DNA from: CAZNPH01 sp964574985 | GTDB lineage: Bacteria > Bacteroidota > Bacteroidia > Bacteroidales > SM23-62 | Direction: 5' to 3' | Assembly (NCBI GenBank): GCA_964574985.1 | Contig: CAZNPH010000004.1 | Coordinates: forward strand, 62,001-126,000 | Length of the DNA: 64,000 nt | Shown: in pieces, positions 17,632 through 26,137 of the stretch | Position numbering within the stretch: the stretch's first letter is position 1 | Layout: every line of letters begins with the position of its first letter | Made by a program: the position numbers and the translations under genes | The notes under the pieces: generated by a model | Told to the model about the DNA's origin: nothing | Databases searched by the model: none | Seen by the model: the letters and a program-made list of their open reading frames with translations, nothing else

Positions 17632-17674
17632 AAGGCGGCTGCATCAACATTTACTGTAGCTGCCTTTTGTTTTT
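17632..17674 (+). terminator. Terminator of the tRNA-Arg gene
   Basis: AAGGCGGCTGC (17632-17642) pairs with GTAGCTGCCTT (17656-17666) over 11 bp with two G-U pairs, followed by TTTTGTTTTTA. It lies 10 bp after the tRNA. Confidence 0.8.
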
Positions 17675-17738
17675 ATGCCAGTATAGAATTGCTTATATTC
17701 AACAAAGAAATGCACATGTTTCACCAGATCAGAAAGAC

Positions 17739-19604
17739 ATGCAATTGAATAATTTCGACTGGTCGATCATCGCTTTGTTTTTTGTTGTGGTGATCAGCAT
17801 CGGCTGGGTGGCATCACGTACCGCCGGGAAAGATACCACTCAGTTTTTCCTGGGGGGCCGGGGGATGCCCTGGTGGTTACTGGGTGTTTCCATGGTAGCA
17901 TGTACTTTTTCTGCCGACACACCCAATCTGGTAACCGGCATGGTCCGTGAAAACGGCGTGGCAAAGAACTGGGCCTGGTGGGCATTCCTGATTACCGGAA
18001 TGGTTACTGTTTTTATCTACGCCAAGTTGTGGAGGCGGTCGAAGGTGCTGACCGATTTGGAATTCTACGAAAAACGGTACGGGGGTAAGGCTGCTTCTTT
18101 CCTCAGGGGGTTCAGGGCGGTATATCTTGGACTCTTTTTCAACTGTCTCATCATGGCTACGGTCACATTGGCAGCCATCAAGATCGGTGCGGTGATGCTC
18201 GGACTCAAACCCTGGGTCACTGTATTGGGTGGTTCACTGGCCGTGATCGTCTATGCCGGACTGGGAGGATTGAAAGGGGTGATATGGGCAGACTTTTTCC
18301 AATACAGCATTGCCATGTTCGGGGCAGTACTCGCCGCGGTGGTGGCTGTCAATCAACCTGAGGTAGGCGGATTGTCGAATTTACTGAATCATCCTGCCCT
18401 GCAGGAGAAAATTTCCTTTCTGCCGGATTTCTCGGACCCCGCCGTATATGTTCCCCTGTTGATCATTCCCATTGCGGTTCAATGGTGGGCTGTATGGTAC
18501 CCCGGTGCCGAACCGGGAGGCGGAGGGTATATTGCGCAGCGCATGCTGGCAGCCAGGAATGAGAAAAATGCCATCGGTGCCACGCTTTTCTTCAACTTCG
18601 CACATTATGCCCTGCGCCCATGGCCATGGATCATCGTGGCCCTGGCGTCCATCATCATCTATCCCGATCTGGCCTCAATAAAAGCAGACTTCCCGGCCAT
18701 CACAGACAATTACCTGAAGGACGATGCAGCCTATCCTGTCATGTTGTCCAAACTGGAACCGGGCTGGCTCGGGTTGGTGGTGGCATCGATCATCGCAGCC
18801 TATATGTCAACCATCGGGACCCATCTCAACTGGGGCTCATCCTATCTGGTCCATGATTTTTACCGTCGTTTTGTCCGGCCCGGTGCCAGCGAAAAGGAGT
18901 ATGTCATGACGGGACGGATTATAACGGCCGGACTCATGATTTTTGCCGGATTGGTGGCCTTGTTCTTTTTGAAGGATGCCACCCAGGCTTTTAATATTCT
19001 GCTTCTTTCAGGTGCCGGATCGGGACTGATCTATCTTTTGCGATGGTTCTGGTGGAGGATCAATGCCTGGACCGAGATATTTGCCATGTTTACAGCCACC
19101 GCTATGGCAATATTTCTTGTATTCGGAGTGAACGACCTGAACCTTGCACAAATATTCCAACACATCTATCCTCTGCCTGATCATTTTGCAGATATGAGGC
19201 CCAAATTGCTTTCCCAGACCGTATTCCCGATTAAGCTCATCATAGCTGTACTGGGCACTACCCTGGTGTGGATTGCCGGGATGTACCTCACCCATCCTGA
19301 AAGGAAAGCGACCCTCCGCAACTTTTACCGACTGACCAGGCCGGGAGGTCCCGGCTGGAAAAAAGTGGTCAGGGAAGCCCGTGATGAACGGGATCCGGTG
19401 GATGAAGAAGAGCAAGGGAAAGCATGGGAAATGCCCGTTCAGATCCTCCTGGTTTTTATTGGTTGCGTGGTTATCTATTCATGCCTTTTCGCCATCGGCA
19501 GTTTTGTATATCTGAAACCGCTTCAGGGAACTGTTCTGGCTTTTATTGCTGCCGGCGGAACTTATTTGCTGTTCACTTCATTCAATAAGCTCAGGGCAAA
19601 TTAA
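17739..19604 (+). CDS. Sodium:solute symporter family transporter
   Basis: This is a 621-residue SSS-family carrier with about 13-14 hydrophobic segments. The N-terminus (DWSIIALFFVVVISIGWVAS, then FFLGGRGMPWWLLGVSM) is typical, and TFSADTPNLVTGMV matches the sodium-site region of the first inverted repeat. A hydrophilic loop near residues 530-560 precedes the last helices. The ATG at 17739 is chosen because longer versions of the frame would start inside the tRNA. The next gene, whose start overlaps the stop (TAATG), is a decayed sugar kinase, so the transporter probably once fed an amino sugar or disaccharide kinase pathway. The substrate is unknown. Confidence 0.88.
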   Translation: MQLNNFDWSIIALFFVVVISIGWVASRTAGKDTTQFFLGGRGMPWWLLGVSMVACTFSADTPNLVTGMVRENGVAKNWAWWAFLITGMVTVFIYAKLWRRSKVLTDLEFYEKRYGGKAASFLRGFRAVYLGLFFNCLIMATVTLAAIKIGAVMLGLKPWVTVLGGSLAVIVYAGLGGLKGVIWADFFQYSIAMFGAVLAAVVAVNQPEVGGLSNLLNHPALQEKISFLPDFSDPAVYVPLLIIPIAVQWWAVWYPGAEPGGGGYIAQRMLAARNEKNAIGATLFFNFAHYALRPWPWIIVALASIIIYPDLASIKADFPAITDNYLKDDAAYPVMLSKLEPGWLGLVVASIIAAYMSTIGTHLNWGSSYLVHDFYRRFVRPGASEKEYVMTGRIITAGLMIFAGLVALFFLKDATQAFNILLLSGAGSGLIYLLRWFWWRINAWTEIFAMFTATAMAIFLVFGVNDLNLAQIFQHIYPLPDHFADMRPKLLSQTVFPIKLIIAVLGTTLVWIAGMYLTHPERKATLRNFYRLTRPGGPGWKKVVREARDERDPVDEEEQGKAWEMPVQILLVFIGCVVIYSCLFAIGSFVYLKPLQGTVLAFIAAGGTYLLFTSFNKLRAN

Positions 19605-20125
19605 TGAATGATTTTTCTATGGAGAGCCGGTTGATTGAAATCGCGGAACATTTTATAACGGAGGGACCTTGCACCGGGATCAAACCTTTCGGATCAGGAC
19701 TTGTCCATCGATCCTACAAGGTATACTGTAAATACGGTGATCCATACATATTGCAGCAAATCAATACTTTTGTTTTCCGCCAACCGGTAAAAATAATGGA
19801 AAACATTGATCTCATTCTGGAACATATCAGGGGGAAAATACCATAAGGAGAAGATCCGGGCCGTCCGGAAGAAACTACTGGCGCATGTACCGCTTTATTA
19901 TTACCATACCTCGCTTTCACAACCTGGAATTCCGGTACTGTGAGCTGGAACTGGCGATTCGTAAAGATAAAGCAGGAAATTGATTTTGCATTCGGATATC
20001 ATTGGATTTCTGACCGGATGGAAAATTTGACAAAAAGAAAGAAACTTCCTGTCCGTATTACCCATAATGATACAAAGATCAGCAACGTACTGATGGATCA
20101 GAACACGAATGAGGAAGAAAAGGAT
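19604..20125 (+). pseudogene. Remnant of an N-acetylhexosamine 1-kinase-like phosphotransferase gene
   Basis: The first 80 codons encode a good N-terminus of the APH/NahK-like kinase family (FGSGLVHRSYKVYC, YILQQINTFVF) but stop at 19846. Family pieces then continue in other frames: YWRMYRFI and FHNLEF from about 19876, a stretch ending in KDKAGN before a stop, and from about 19945 QEIDFAFGYHW. The catalytic loop follows as LPVRITHNDTKISNVLMD. After about 20125 the resemblance ends, so the metal-binding DxD part and the C-terminal third are missing. At least two frameshifts, shortening and truncation make it non-functional. It begins inside the stop codon of the SSS transporter, with which it was probably co-translated. 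Confidence 0.8.
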
Positions 20126-20149
20126 ATTGGTTGGGTAAAAATAATATCA

Positions 20150-20944
20150 TCAGCGTATGTTCTTGTCCATGCTGCCATCCGGAAGCATCCAGTCGGGATG
20201 CGGGCGGCCCTGCTCCTCCATTTTGTAGCGGATGCAGTTTTTCCAGTTTCCCCTGCAATACAGTTCGATCCACTTTTTTTCCAGTTTGCCCATTTCATAA
20301 AACCATTTCATGGGACAAACGGGAAACCACTTGCAGTCCTGCAACAAAACATGCAAGGTTTTGTATTTACTGATGGTTTCTTTTTCGAAAGATGGTTTGT
20401 ATATAAGGGATGCCGGATGTGGCAAGGGGAATATTTTCTGGTCATTTGAAAAAAACAATTCACCATATCTTTCCGAATAATTCTTTCGTGCAGCCGGAGC
20501 CTCTGCATGATACTTCATCAGGACCGTCCGCGTCGCGTAGTAACCCAGGGGCACTATGACTTCAGGATCAATGATGGAGATTTCCTCATCCATGACAGGA
20601 CTGCATGCATCGATTTCTTCTATTTTGGGTTTCCGGTTTTTTGGCAGCATGCATTTGATCAGGTTGGTCATATAGATCTGTTCCCTGTTTATTCCTGCCG
20701 CCTGAAGCAATCGATCCAGGATTTGTCCTGAAGGCCCAATGAACATCGTATTTTTGGAATCTTCTTTTTCTCCCGGGGACAGTGCAACGATCATGAGCCG
20801 GGCGTTTGCATTCCCCTCGCCTGCAATTGGTTGAGTACGGGTAATGGACAATCTGCACCGCTTGCAGCTTTTCATGTCCTGATAGAGATCTTTGAGTGTT
20901 TCTTGTTTTTTGGGCATATTTTCAGGCGGGACCGCTGGACTCAT
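20150..20944 (-). CDS. Uracil-DNA glycosylase, family 4-like, with C-terminal extension
   Basis: This is a 264-residue protein. Residues about 10-200 match 4Fe-4S uracil-DNA glycosylases: cysteines in CKRC, a variant motif 1 (ALSPGEKED), FIGPSGQILDRLL, cysteines in IKCMLPKNR and DACSP, and the C-terminal active-site loop PHPASLIY. It removes uracil from DNA for base-excision repair. About 55 extra residues at the C-terminus contain three more cysteines (FPVCP, LYCRGNWKNC) and end in HPDWMLPDG; I cannot name this extension. The start overlaps the upstream metallo-hydrolase gene by 4 bp. It sits in the AT-rich minus-strand group up to 23600. Confidence 0.82.
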   Translation of the reverse strand: MSPAVPPENMPKKQETLKDLYQDMKSCKRCRLSITRTQPIAGEGNANARLMIVALSPGEKEDSKNTMFIGPSGQILDRLLQAAGINREQIYMTNLIKCMLPKNRKPKIEEIDACSPVMDEEISIIDPEVIVPLGYYATRTVLMKYHAEAPAARKNYSERYGELFFSNDQKIFPLPHPASLIYKPSFEKETISKYKTLHVLLQDCKWFPVCPMKWFYEMGKLEKKWIELYCRGNWKNCIRYKMEEQGRPHPDWMLPDGSMDKNIR

Positions 20945-21579
20945 ATTTCAATGATTTGACCGGCTCCGCCTTCAATGTATTCATCCGGGAACATGGATCT
21001 GATCTCTTTCATGTGCTGGGTACAGTGAGTGGGGCAAATCACCTCAAGATTCCTGAATAATTCAAATTCAGCAAACCCATGAAAACCTCCCACGATTGCA
21101 TAAAGATTTCCAAACTGTGATGCAGCTTCGAGAATATTCTTCATTCTGGGATGTGAACATCCGGTAACCACCACCAGGCCTTTTTCTGTTTCCACCACCA
21201 TGGATTGTTCTATATGTTCAAGTTCACCGGTTGAATATATTTTGTCGTAAAGTGTTACGGGTTCATCAATTGAGATGATTTCCCTGGCATTATGAATACC
21301 ACTCAGGGAAACCGGAACATATACCCTGACATCATTGTTTTTGTTAAGGAAATCTGGAAGACCACCTATGTGGTCAAAATGTGGATGTGAAATAAATACA
21401 TCATCAATGGACAACGGATCTATTTTCAGTTTGCGCATATTTCCAAGCAATATGGAGCCGCGTGTGCCTGTGTCAAACAGTATTTTCCTGTTATGAGCCT
21501 CAACAAGGCAGGAAAAGCCCCAATCAGAATGAAGCCCCGTCCGGAATACCTTATTATCGTAAACGATGGTTATTTTCAT
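20941..21579 (-). CDS. MBL-fold metallo-hydrolase
   Basis: This is a 212-residue metallo-beta-lactamase-fold protein with the metal motif HPHFDHIGG (HxHxDH), a later histidine in TGCSHPRMKN and a third in GGFHGF. The TGCSHP pattern and small size resemble proteins annotated as dihydropterin-(beta-D-ribofuranosyl)aminobenzene 5'-phosphate synthase homologues. In bacteria that name rarely reflects function, so I call only the fold. It is translationally coupled (ATGA) to the downstream glycosylase. Confidence 0.85.
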   Translation of the reverse strand: MKITIVYDNKVFRTGLHSDWGFSCLVEAHNRKILFDTGTRGSILLGNMRKLKIDPLSIDDVFISHPHFDHIGGLPDFLNKNNDVRVYVPVSLSGIHNAREIISIDEPVTLYDKIYSTGELEHIEQSMVVETEKGLVVVTGCSHPRMKNILEAASQFGNLYAIVGGFHGFAEFELFRNLEVICPTHCTQHMKEIRSMFPDEYIEGGAGQIIEI

Positions 21580-21611
21580 TTTGCGTTCTTGGTTTTTGTT
21601 TTATTGCATTT

Positions 21612-22113
21612 CTAAATTTTCCTAATTTCCGGTATTCTTTTTTTTCGGCTCATTTCAGCCAACCGGCTTATTTCCTGTAGCATTTCTTTTGATATGGGTA
21701 CATTTGTCTCAGCATCTACGAATTTCACTTCTTTCAGTTTCTTCAATATCCGGTCTTTGTACGTGTTTGAGAACAAAAGCAAATTCAAGGCAGATCCAAA
21801 AGCCATGGTGCCCAGATCATTTTTTTCTATCATTTTATCTGCTTCTTGAATGGCTTCATCCCAGCATTCTGGTATCACCATATTGGCCTCGATAATTTCA
21901 TCGCTTATTCTCTTGCATTTTACAGCGTGAGGATCAGATTGAATATAAGCAACTTTCCCCCGGTAATTTACGAGATCAATTCCGTATAATTTTTTCATGG
22001 CAGTATCTATCAACTTCGTAGATGGATACTGATGGGGTATGCTGATCAGGTATCCTCCGGCCTTCAGGCAATAATTGACCCAACCATTCAACATCCATTT
22101 TTAATTTCTTCAT
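21612..22113 (-). pseudogene. Probable broken KaiC/RecA-like ATPase gene (internal deletion)
   Basis: The long frame (160 residues, ATG at 22094) begins oddly. Another frame from an ATG at 22113 reads MKKLKMDVEWLGQLLPEG, which looks like a real N-terminus. At about 22060-22067 resemblance switches to the long frame, which continues with LKAGGYLISIPHQYPSTK and KLYGIDLVNYRGKVAYIQ. From memory of a small ATPase family of archaea and anaerobes, a P-loop segment should lie between these parts, and it is absent here. The CTGAAGGC at the switch could be read in both frames (PEG and LKA), fitting a deletion between short direct repeats. If so, the protein is inactive. Alternatively the 160-residue frame is an unrecognised protein. 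Confidence 0.5.
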
Positions 22114-22179
22114 GGTTTTATAGCATTACAAATTGTCTGTTTGAAACAGTCGGATGAAACTCCGGGGTGATTCAGGTGC

Positions 22180-22848
22180 TTATGCAGGACGTTCTCCAAA
22201 AAGTTTTGTGCCTATTCTGACCACATTGGCTCCCTCTTCGATGGCAATCTTGTAATTGTTACTCATGCCCATGGAAAGATAACGCATATCCACATTGGGT
22301 ATCCGGACTTTGCTTATCCGGTCGAACGCAGATCGGGTTGCCTTAAAACAAGGTCTTGCATTTTCCGGATCACCGAATCGTGGCCCCATGGTCATCAAAC
22401 CCTGGATTTGCAGGTTGGGCAATTTACTGACCTGGCTGATTAATTGGTCAATATCTTCCGGCAAAACACCGGTTTTATTCGATTCTTTACCACTGTTCAC
22501 TTCAATAAGTACAGGCATGATCTTGTTTTCCGAAATACACCATTTATTTACCTTCTCAGCAATTTGAAGAGAGTCAATGGTTTCAATCATGTCAAACAGC
22601 TTCACTGCCTTTTTTGCTTTGTTTCTCTGCAAATGCCCTATCATATGCCACCTGACTGCATTCCCGACAGACTGGTGTATTTTTTCGGCTTCCTGAACAT
22701 AATTATAGCCCAATATTTTAACCCCTGCCTGGATTGCAGCCTGCACCTCTTCCAGGGACCGGGTTTTTGCTGCAACAACCAGTAAAACTTCCGGAGGCAA
22801 TGAATTCCGGATTTCAATTACAGATTCTTCAATAGATATACACTCCAC
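22180..22848 (-). CDS. YggS-family pyridoxal phosphate homeostasis protein
   Basis: This is a 222-residue alanine-racemase-fold protein of the YggS/PLPBP family. The PLP lysine lies in VVAAKTRS, followed by the family stretches GYNYVQEA (usually GENYVQE), WHMIGHLQRNKAK, LIEVNSGKESNKTG and LSMGMSNNYKIAIEEGANVVRIGTK-type sequence near the end. It binds PLP and buffers its level; no enzymatic activity is established for the family. It lies between the ferredoxin gene (12 bp upstream) and the broken ATPase gene. Confidence 0.93.
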   Translation of the reverse strand: MECISIEESVIEIRNSLPPEVLLVVAAKTRSLEEVQAAIQAGVKILGYNYVQEAEKIHQSVGNAVRWHMIGHLQRNKAKKAVKLFDMIETIDSLQIAEKVNKWCISENKIMPVLIEVNSGKESNKTGVLPEDIDQLISQVSKLPNLQIQGLMTMGPRFGDPENARPCFKATRSAFDRISKVRIPNVDMRYLSMGMSNNYKIAIEEGANVVRIGTKLFGERPA

Positions 22849-22860
22849 AATCTTTTTTTT

Positions 22861-23109
22861 CTACTCCCCGTGTATTTTCTTTTTCTTTTCAAGCAGTTCA
22901 TCATGGGATTCACCGCGATCAGGATTCTCAACAATGGCATCCACGGGGCAAACATTTACACATTGTGGCTCGTCATAAAAACCAACACATTCCGTGCACA
23001 AATCTTGATCTATTACATATATCGGATCCCCCTCAGATATGGCATCATTGGGACATTCTGCCACACAGGCATCACAAGCAATGCACTCGTCATTAATCAT
23101 TAAAGCCAT
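22861..23109 (-). CDS. 2[4Fe-4S] ferredoxin
   Basis: This is an 82-residue ferredoxin with two cysteine clusters: CIACDACVAECP and, with a longer loop, CTECVGFYDEPQCVNVCP, each binding one [4Fe-4S] cluster as in clostridial and chromatiaceae-type ferredoxins. The loop of several residues between the second and third cysteines of cluster two is the Alvin-type pattern. The ATG at 23109 has a strong Shine-Dalgarno sequence, GGAGG, 6-7 bp upstream, which is uncommon in Bacteroidota. It probably supplies electrons to anaerobic enzymes, partner unknown. Confidence 0.93.
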   Translation of the reverse strand: MALMINDECIACDACVAECPNDAISEGDPIYVIDQDLCTECVGFYDEPQCVNVCPVDAIVENPDRGESHDELLEKKKKIHGE

Positions 23110-23144
23110 AATATACCTCCATTTCGTTATGATTGATATTGTAC

Positions 23145-23600
23145 TTAATTTTGATCCCTGGTTTGATTTCTTGTACAACACGCACCATGCCCGTATCCTC
23201 CCGCATGGTTTACCAGTTTTTTTGATTTGCATCCCGGACATTCTTTTAATAGAATTCCAATATTTGTTTTAAACAAATGTCCACAATCAATACAACCGAT
23301 GATGTTGTTCCTGAAGTGTATATTTCCCCCGTTGATGGTCATGTATTTACCGCCTACGATGAAATCAGCTACCTTTTTTCTGGCCTGTTCAATCAATCTT
23401 GTAAATGTAGACCGGGATATATCCATTTTTTCAGCGGCTTCTTTATGGGATGAACAAAGATAATCGGCCAAACGGATAGCCTCATATTCATCCAGCGGAA
23501 GTGATATTTCACCTGAAGATTTTCCGGCAATGCCCACAGTTTTGAATTCTTTGTATACGGGAGGTTCCGATACGATCCTGTTGCTTTTTTGACGTGGCAT
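23145..23600 (-). CDS. DUF134 family protein (HTH, zinc-ribbon-like)
   Basis: This is a 151-residue protein that starts with the family-typical MPRQKSNR and contains a sigma-70 region 4-like helix-turn-helix (LDEYEAIRLADYL, then KEAAEKMDISRSTFTRLIEQARKKVAD). It ends in a cysteine-rich tail (CIDCG and CPGCKSK). DUF134 proteins are common in anaerobes, usually near ferredoxins, NifX-like or Mrp-like proteins, and are presumed DNA-binding regulators of iron-sulfur-related functions. I used the ATG at 23600 rather than 23651. It is 35 bp upstream of the ferredoxin and is the only helix-turn-helix protein I see in the window. Confidence 0.88.
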   Translation of the reverse strand: MPRQKSNRIVSEPPVYKEFKTVGIAGKSSGEISLPLDEYEAIRLADYLCSSHKEAAEKMDISRSTFTRLIEQARKKVADFIVGGKYMTINGGNIHFRNNIIGCIDCGHLFKTNIGILLKECPGCKSKKLVNHAGGYGHGACCTRNQTRDQN

Positions 23601-23750
23601 ATGACAAAGGATTTTTTGGATAAACCGCAAATTTAATGAACATATGTGCATAAAACAACATATGCAAGCAAAATTATCCGCAAAATCTCACCTCTCCGAA
23701 AGAGCAAAAAATCGTAAACAAAATTTACTCAGGATCCGCTGTTTGCCGTA

Positions 23751-25124
23751 TCAAACCTGTTCCGGGACAATATAAGGCCAGCGGTACCTTCTGGAAAGCA
23801 TCCGGTTGGCTTCAGGATCATTTTCAAATTTCTCCCACTCACCCATGAATTTCAGTTCCCTTCCGACCCGGTAGGAAATATTGCCCAGGTGCGGCAAAAC
23901 CGTTGAATAAAAACCTTCCCGGATATCACAATTCAGCAGATGATCATCTCCGGCCCTGACAGCGGCTACAAAATTCCCATAATGGCCTCCTTTGCCGGGA
24001 GCCTTCCGGAATGTCGGATCAACCTCCTGCTCCTCAGGAGTTTCTGAGCCTGCAAAGGGTTCTTTTTCGCGCTGGTGATAGGCTTTCCAGGTAGTGCTTA
24101 CGTCCAGCTCCAGATAACCTTCCGTACCGTAGAAAATATTTCCGATTCTTATTCCGAGGGTGGCTTCATCATTTGAATAACGCCCCCTGGTTTCAAACTG
24201 GAGCATGGCGCCGTCCTCATACCGGAAAAGAGATGATTGTGTATTCGGGGTTTCCTGTTCACATTCATCGGGATCGATCCCGAAGATATCACCTGTCGAA
24301 AATACCGAAACGGGATGTTCATTTTTATTGAGCCCCCAACGGGCAATATCGAACTGGTGCGGTCCCTGGTTTCCGGTATCCCCGTTACCGGTTTCCCAGA
24401 ACCAGTGCCAGTTGTAATGCAGGCGTTTTTCATTGTACGGCCGGTAGGATGCCGGACCCAGCCACATATCATAATGGAGTCCGGCCGGTGGCTCGCTGTT
24501 GGGTTCGATACCGAAGGAATCGCGTGGCTTGATACAAAGTCCGCGTGCCATATATACCTTTCCAATGCCTCCTTCACGCAGGAATTTCATGGCTTCCATG
24601 ACATTTTCGATTGACCTGTTCTGAAAACCTACCTGAACGCGGACATTGTATTTACGTGCCGCTTCCACCATTTTGCGCCCTTCAAAAATATTGTGGGAAC
24701 AGGGTTTTTCCACGTAGACGTGCTTGCCGGCCTGGCAGGCCCAGATGGTACCCAAAGCATGCCAGTGATTGGGCGTGGCGAAGGAAACCATATCGATTTC
24801 CTTGTCATCAAAGACCCTGCGCATATCCCATTCGGTGGAAGGCTTGTCACCCGTTGTTTCGTATGCAGTTTGTATCCTTTCCTTATAAAGCTTTTCGTCC
24901 ACATCGCAAATGGTTTTCAGGCGTACGTTGTGGCTGTCCTTCATGGAACACCATTTTCTGATATGTCCATGGCCCTGTCCGCGGATACCGATCACCGCAA
25001 CATGCAAACGATCGTTCGCACCCTTGACCGATGCATAGGATCTGGGGCTGAGCCCCATCCCTCCGAGGGTAATGCCAGCGGTTCCCAGAATGCTTTTTTT
25101 GATAAAATCTCTTCTTTTTTCCAT
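23751..25124 (-). CDS. Gfo/Idh/MocA family oxidoreductase with Tat-type signal
   Basis: This is a 457-residue protein. The N-terminus (KRRDFIKKSILGTAGITLGG) is a Bacteroidota Tat-like export signal. The NAD(P)-binding Rossmann domain follows, with GIRGQGHGH and the family mark VYVEKPCSHN (the conserved EKP), then a C-terminal alpha/beta substrate domain. Exported members are abundant in polysaccharide-degrading Bacteroidota and include alpha-N-acetylgalactosaminidase-like (GH109) enzymes that use NAD. It is 12 bp downstream of a sugar-epimerase-fold gene and close to a fucosidase, so a sugar substrate is likely, though not identified. Confidence 0.88.
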   Translation of the reverse strand: MEKRRDFIKKSILGTAGITLGGMGLSPRSYASVKGANDRLHVAVIGIRGQGHGHIRKWCSMKDSHNVRLKTICDVDEKLYKERIQTAYETTGDKPSTEWDMRRVFDDKEIDMVSFATPNHWHALGTIWACQAGKHVYVEKPCSHNIFEGRKMVEAARKYNVRVQVGFQNRSIENVMEAMKFLREGGIGKVYMARGLCIKPRDSFGIEPNSEPPAGLHYDMWLGPASYRPYNEKRLHYNWHWFWETGNGDTGNQGPHQFDIARWGLNKNEHPVSVFSTGDIFGIDPDECEQETPNTQSSLFRYEDGAMLQFETRGRYSNDEATLGIRIGNIFYGTEGYLELDVSTTWKAYHQREKEPFAGSETPEEQEVDPTFRKAPGKGGHYGNFVAAVRAGDDHLLNCDIREGFYSTVLPHLGNISYRVGRELKFMGEWEKFENDPEANRMLSRRYRWPYIVPEQV

Positions 25125-25136
25125 TGCTTTTTTATT

Positions 25137-26018
25137 TTATTTATTAGCATTTTCCACCAATTGTTCGAATAATCTTTTCTGTTGCTTGAGGGCAGTGATC
25201 CTGTCTTCAGGTTCCGTTCTTGCTTCCATCAATATCCACCCTTTATAGTTCATCCGGGCCAATAGATTGAATAATTCCTGATAAGGATATTCCCCTGTAT
25301 TGAATTCACGCACATGGACCGTATCACCGATCCATGGCTTTACCATGCTGAAATTCGCTTCGAGTCCGGGCGGCATCAAGTCGTTCTGGTTGCAATTCCA
25401 GCATACCTTCACATTGGGTTCGTTCACCTGTTTGAAAATATTCCGCATAACGGGCAGTTCGCTGGTCCGCCTTCCATGAACCTCCACGCGGATCATTTGT
25501 CCGTAATCCTGAGCAAACCGCCCCACTTCATTCAGTGAGTCTGCGATCTGGGTTATGGTCTTTTGTTCAGGAACCCCATCAGGGATATCGTTCGGCTTTA
25601 CTTTGATGCCGCTTGCACCGATATCACTGCAGAGCTTAATATACTCCCTGGTTTGTTCGATATTTTCTCTGAGTTCCCGGGAATCCGGACTATGGTATTC
25701 AAAGTTGGAACCGTACCCTACACAGGTAACCGGACTCTCTTCGAAACGCTTTTTTACCTCCCTGCGTTCTGCAGCGGTAAGATGAACTTCAACACCATGT
25801 GCGTGATTTGTGCGCAGTTCCACCCCTTCACATCCGGTTTTTTTGCAATTTTCAATCAGTTCATACAACTCCCAGTCCCGCCCCCATTGATACGTAACGA
25901 GTCCGAACCTCATGCTGGGTGTCCTTGTTTGAGTACAGGCAGAAAATGTCCTCGCGGCCGGCAGACCTATCCCGGCCAGGATGGTTGTTTTTAAAAAATC
26001 CCTCCGGTTTCTTTTCAT
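25137..26018 (-). CDS. Sugar phosphate isomerase/epimerase-like TIM-barrel protein, exported
   Basis: This is a 293-residue AP-endonuclease-2-type TIM barrel (xylose isomerase-like). The N-terminal KRNRRDFLKTTILAGIGLPAA resembles a Tat signal and is followed by a cysteine (FSAC), so it may be an exported lipoprotein. Family marks are CEGVELRTNHAHG, GASGIKVKPND, RVEVHGRR and the C-terminal GWILMEAR. The ATG at 26018 was chosen because this start creates the signal. Proteins of this type often accompany Gfo/Idh oxidoreductases, as here, and act on keto- or inositol-type sugars. The reaction is not determined. Confidence 0.85.
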   Translation of the reverse strand: MKRNRRDFLKTTILAGIGLPAARTFSACTQTRTPSMRFGLVTYQWGRDWELYELIENCKKTGCEGVELRTNHAHGVEVHLTAAERREVKKRFEESPVTCVGYGSNFEYHSPDSRELRENIEQTREYIKLCSDIGASGIKVKPNDIPDGVPEQKTITQIADSLNEVGRFAQDYGQMIRVEVHGRRTSELPVMRNIFKQVNEPNVKVCWNCNQNDLMPPGLEANFSMVKPWIGDTVHVREFNTGEYPYQELFNLLARMNYKGWILMEARTEPEDRITALKQQKRLFEQLVENANK

Positions 26019-26137
26019 CGACAAGCAATTTTTTAATGGGTATCTGGAGTCTGTTCCAAAAATAATCGAATCCCAATAAAATACCAATTTGCTTGCCGGT
26101 TTATTCAAACCATACGGACGAGAAATTCTGCCAATCC

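Noticed and set aside
17595..17738. Longer N-terminus of the SSS transporter starting inside the tRNA
   Set aside because: It would translate tRNA and terminator sequence; the ATG at 17739 gives the normal family start.
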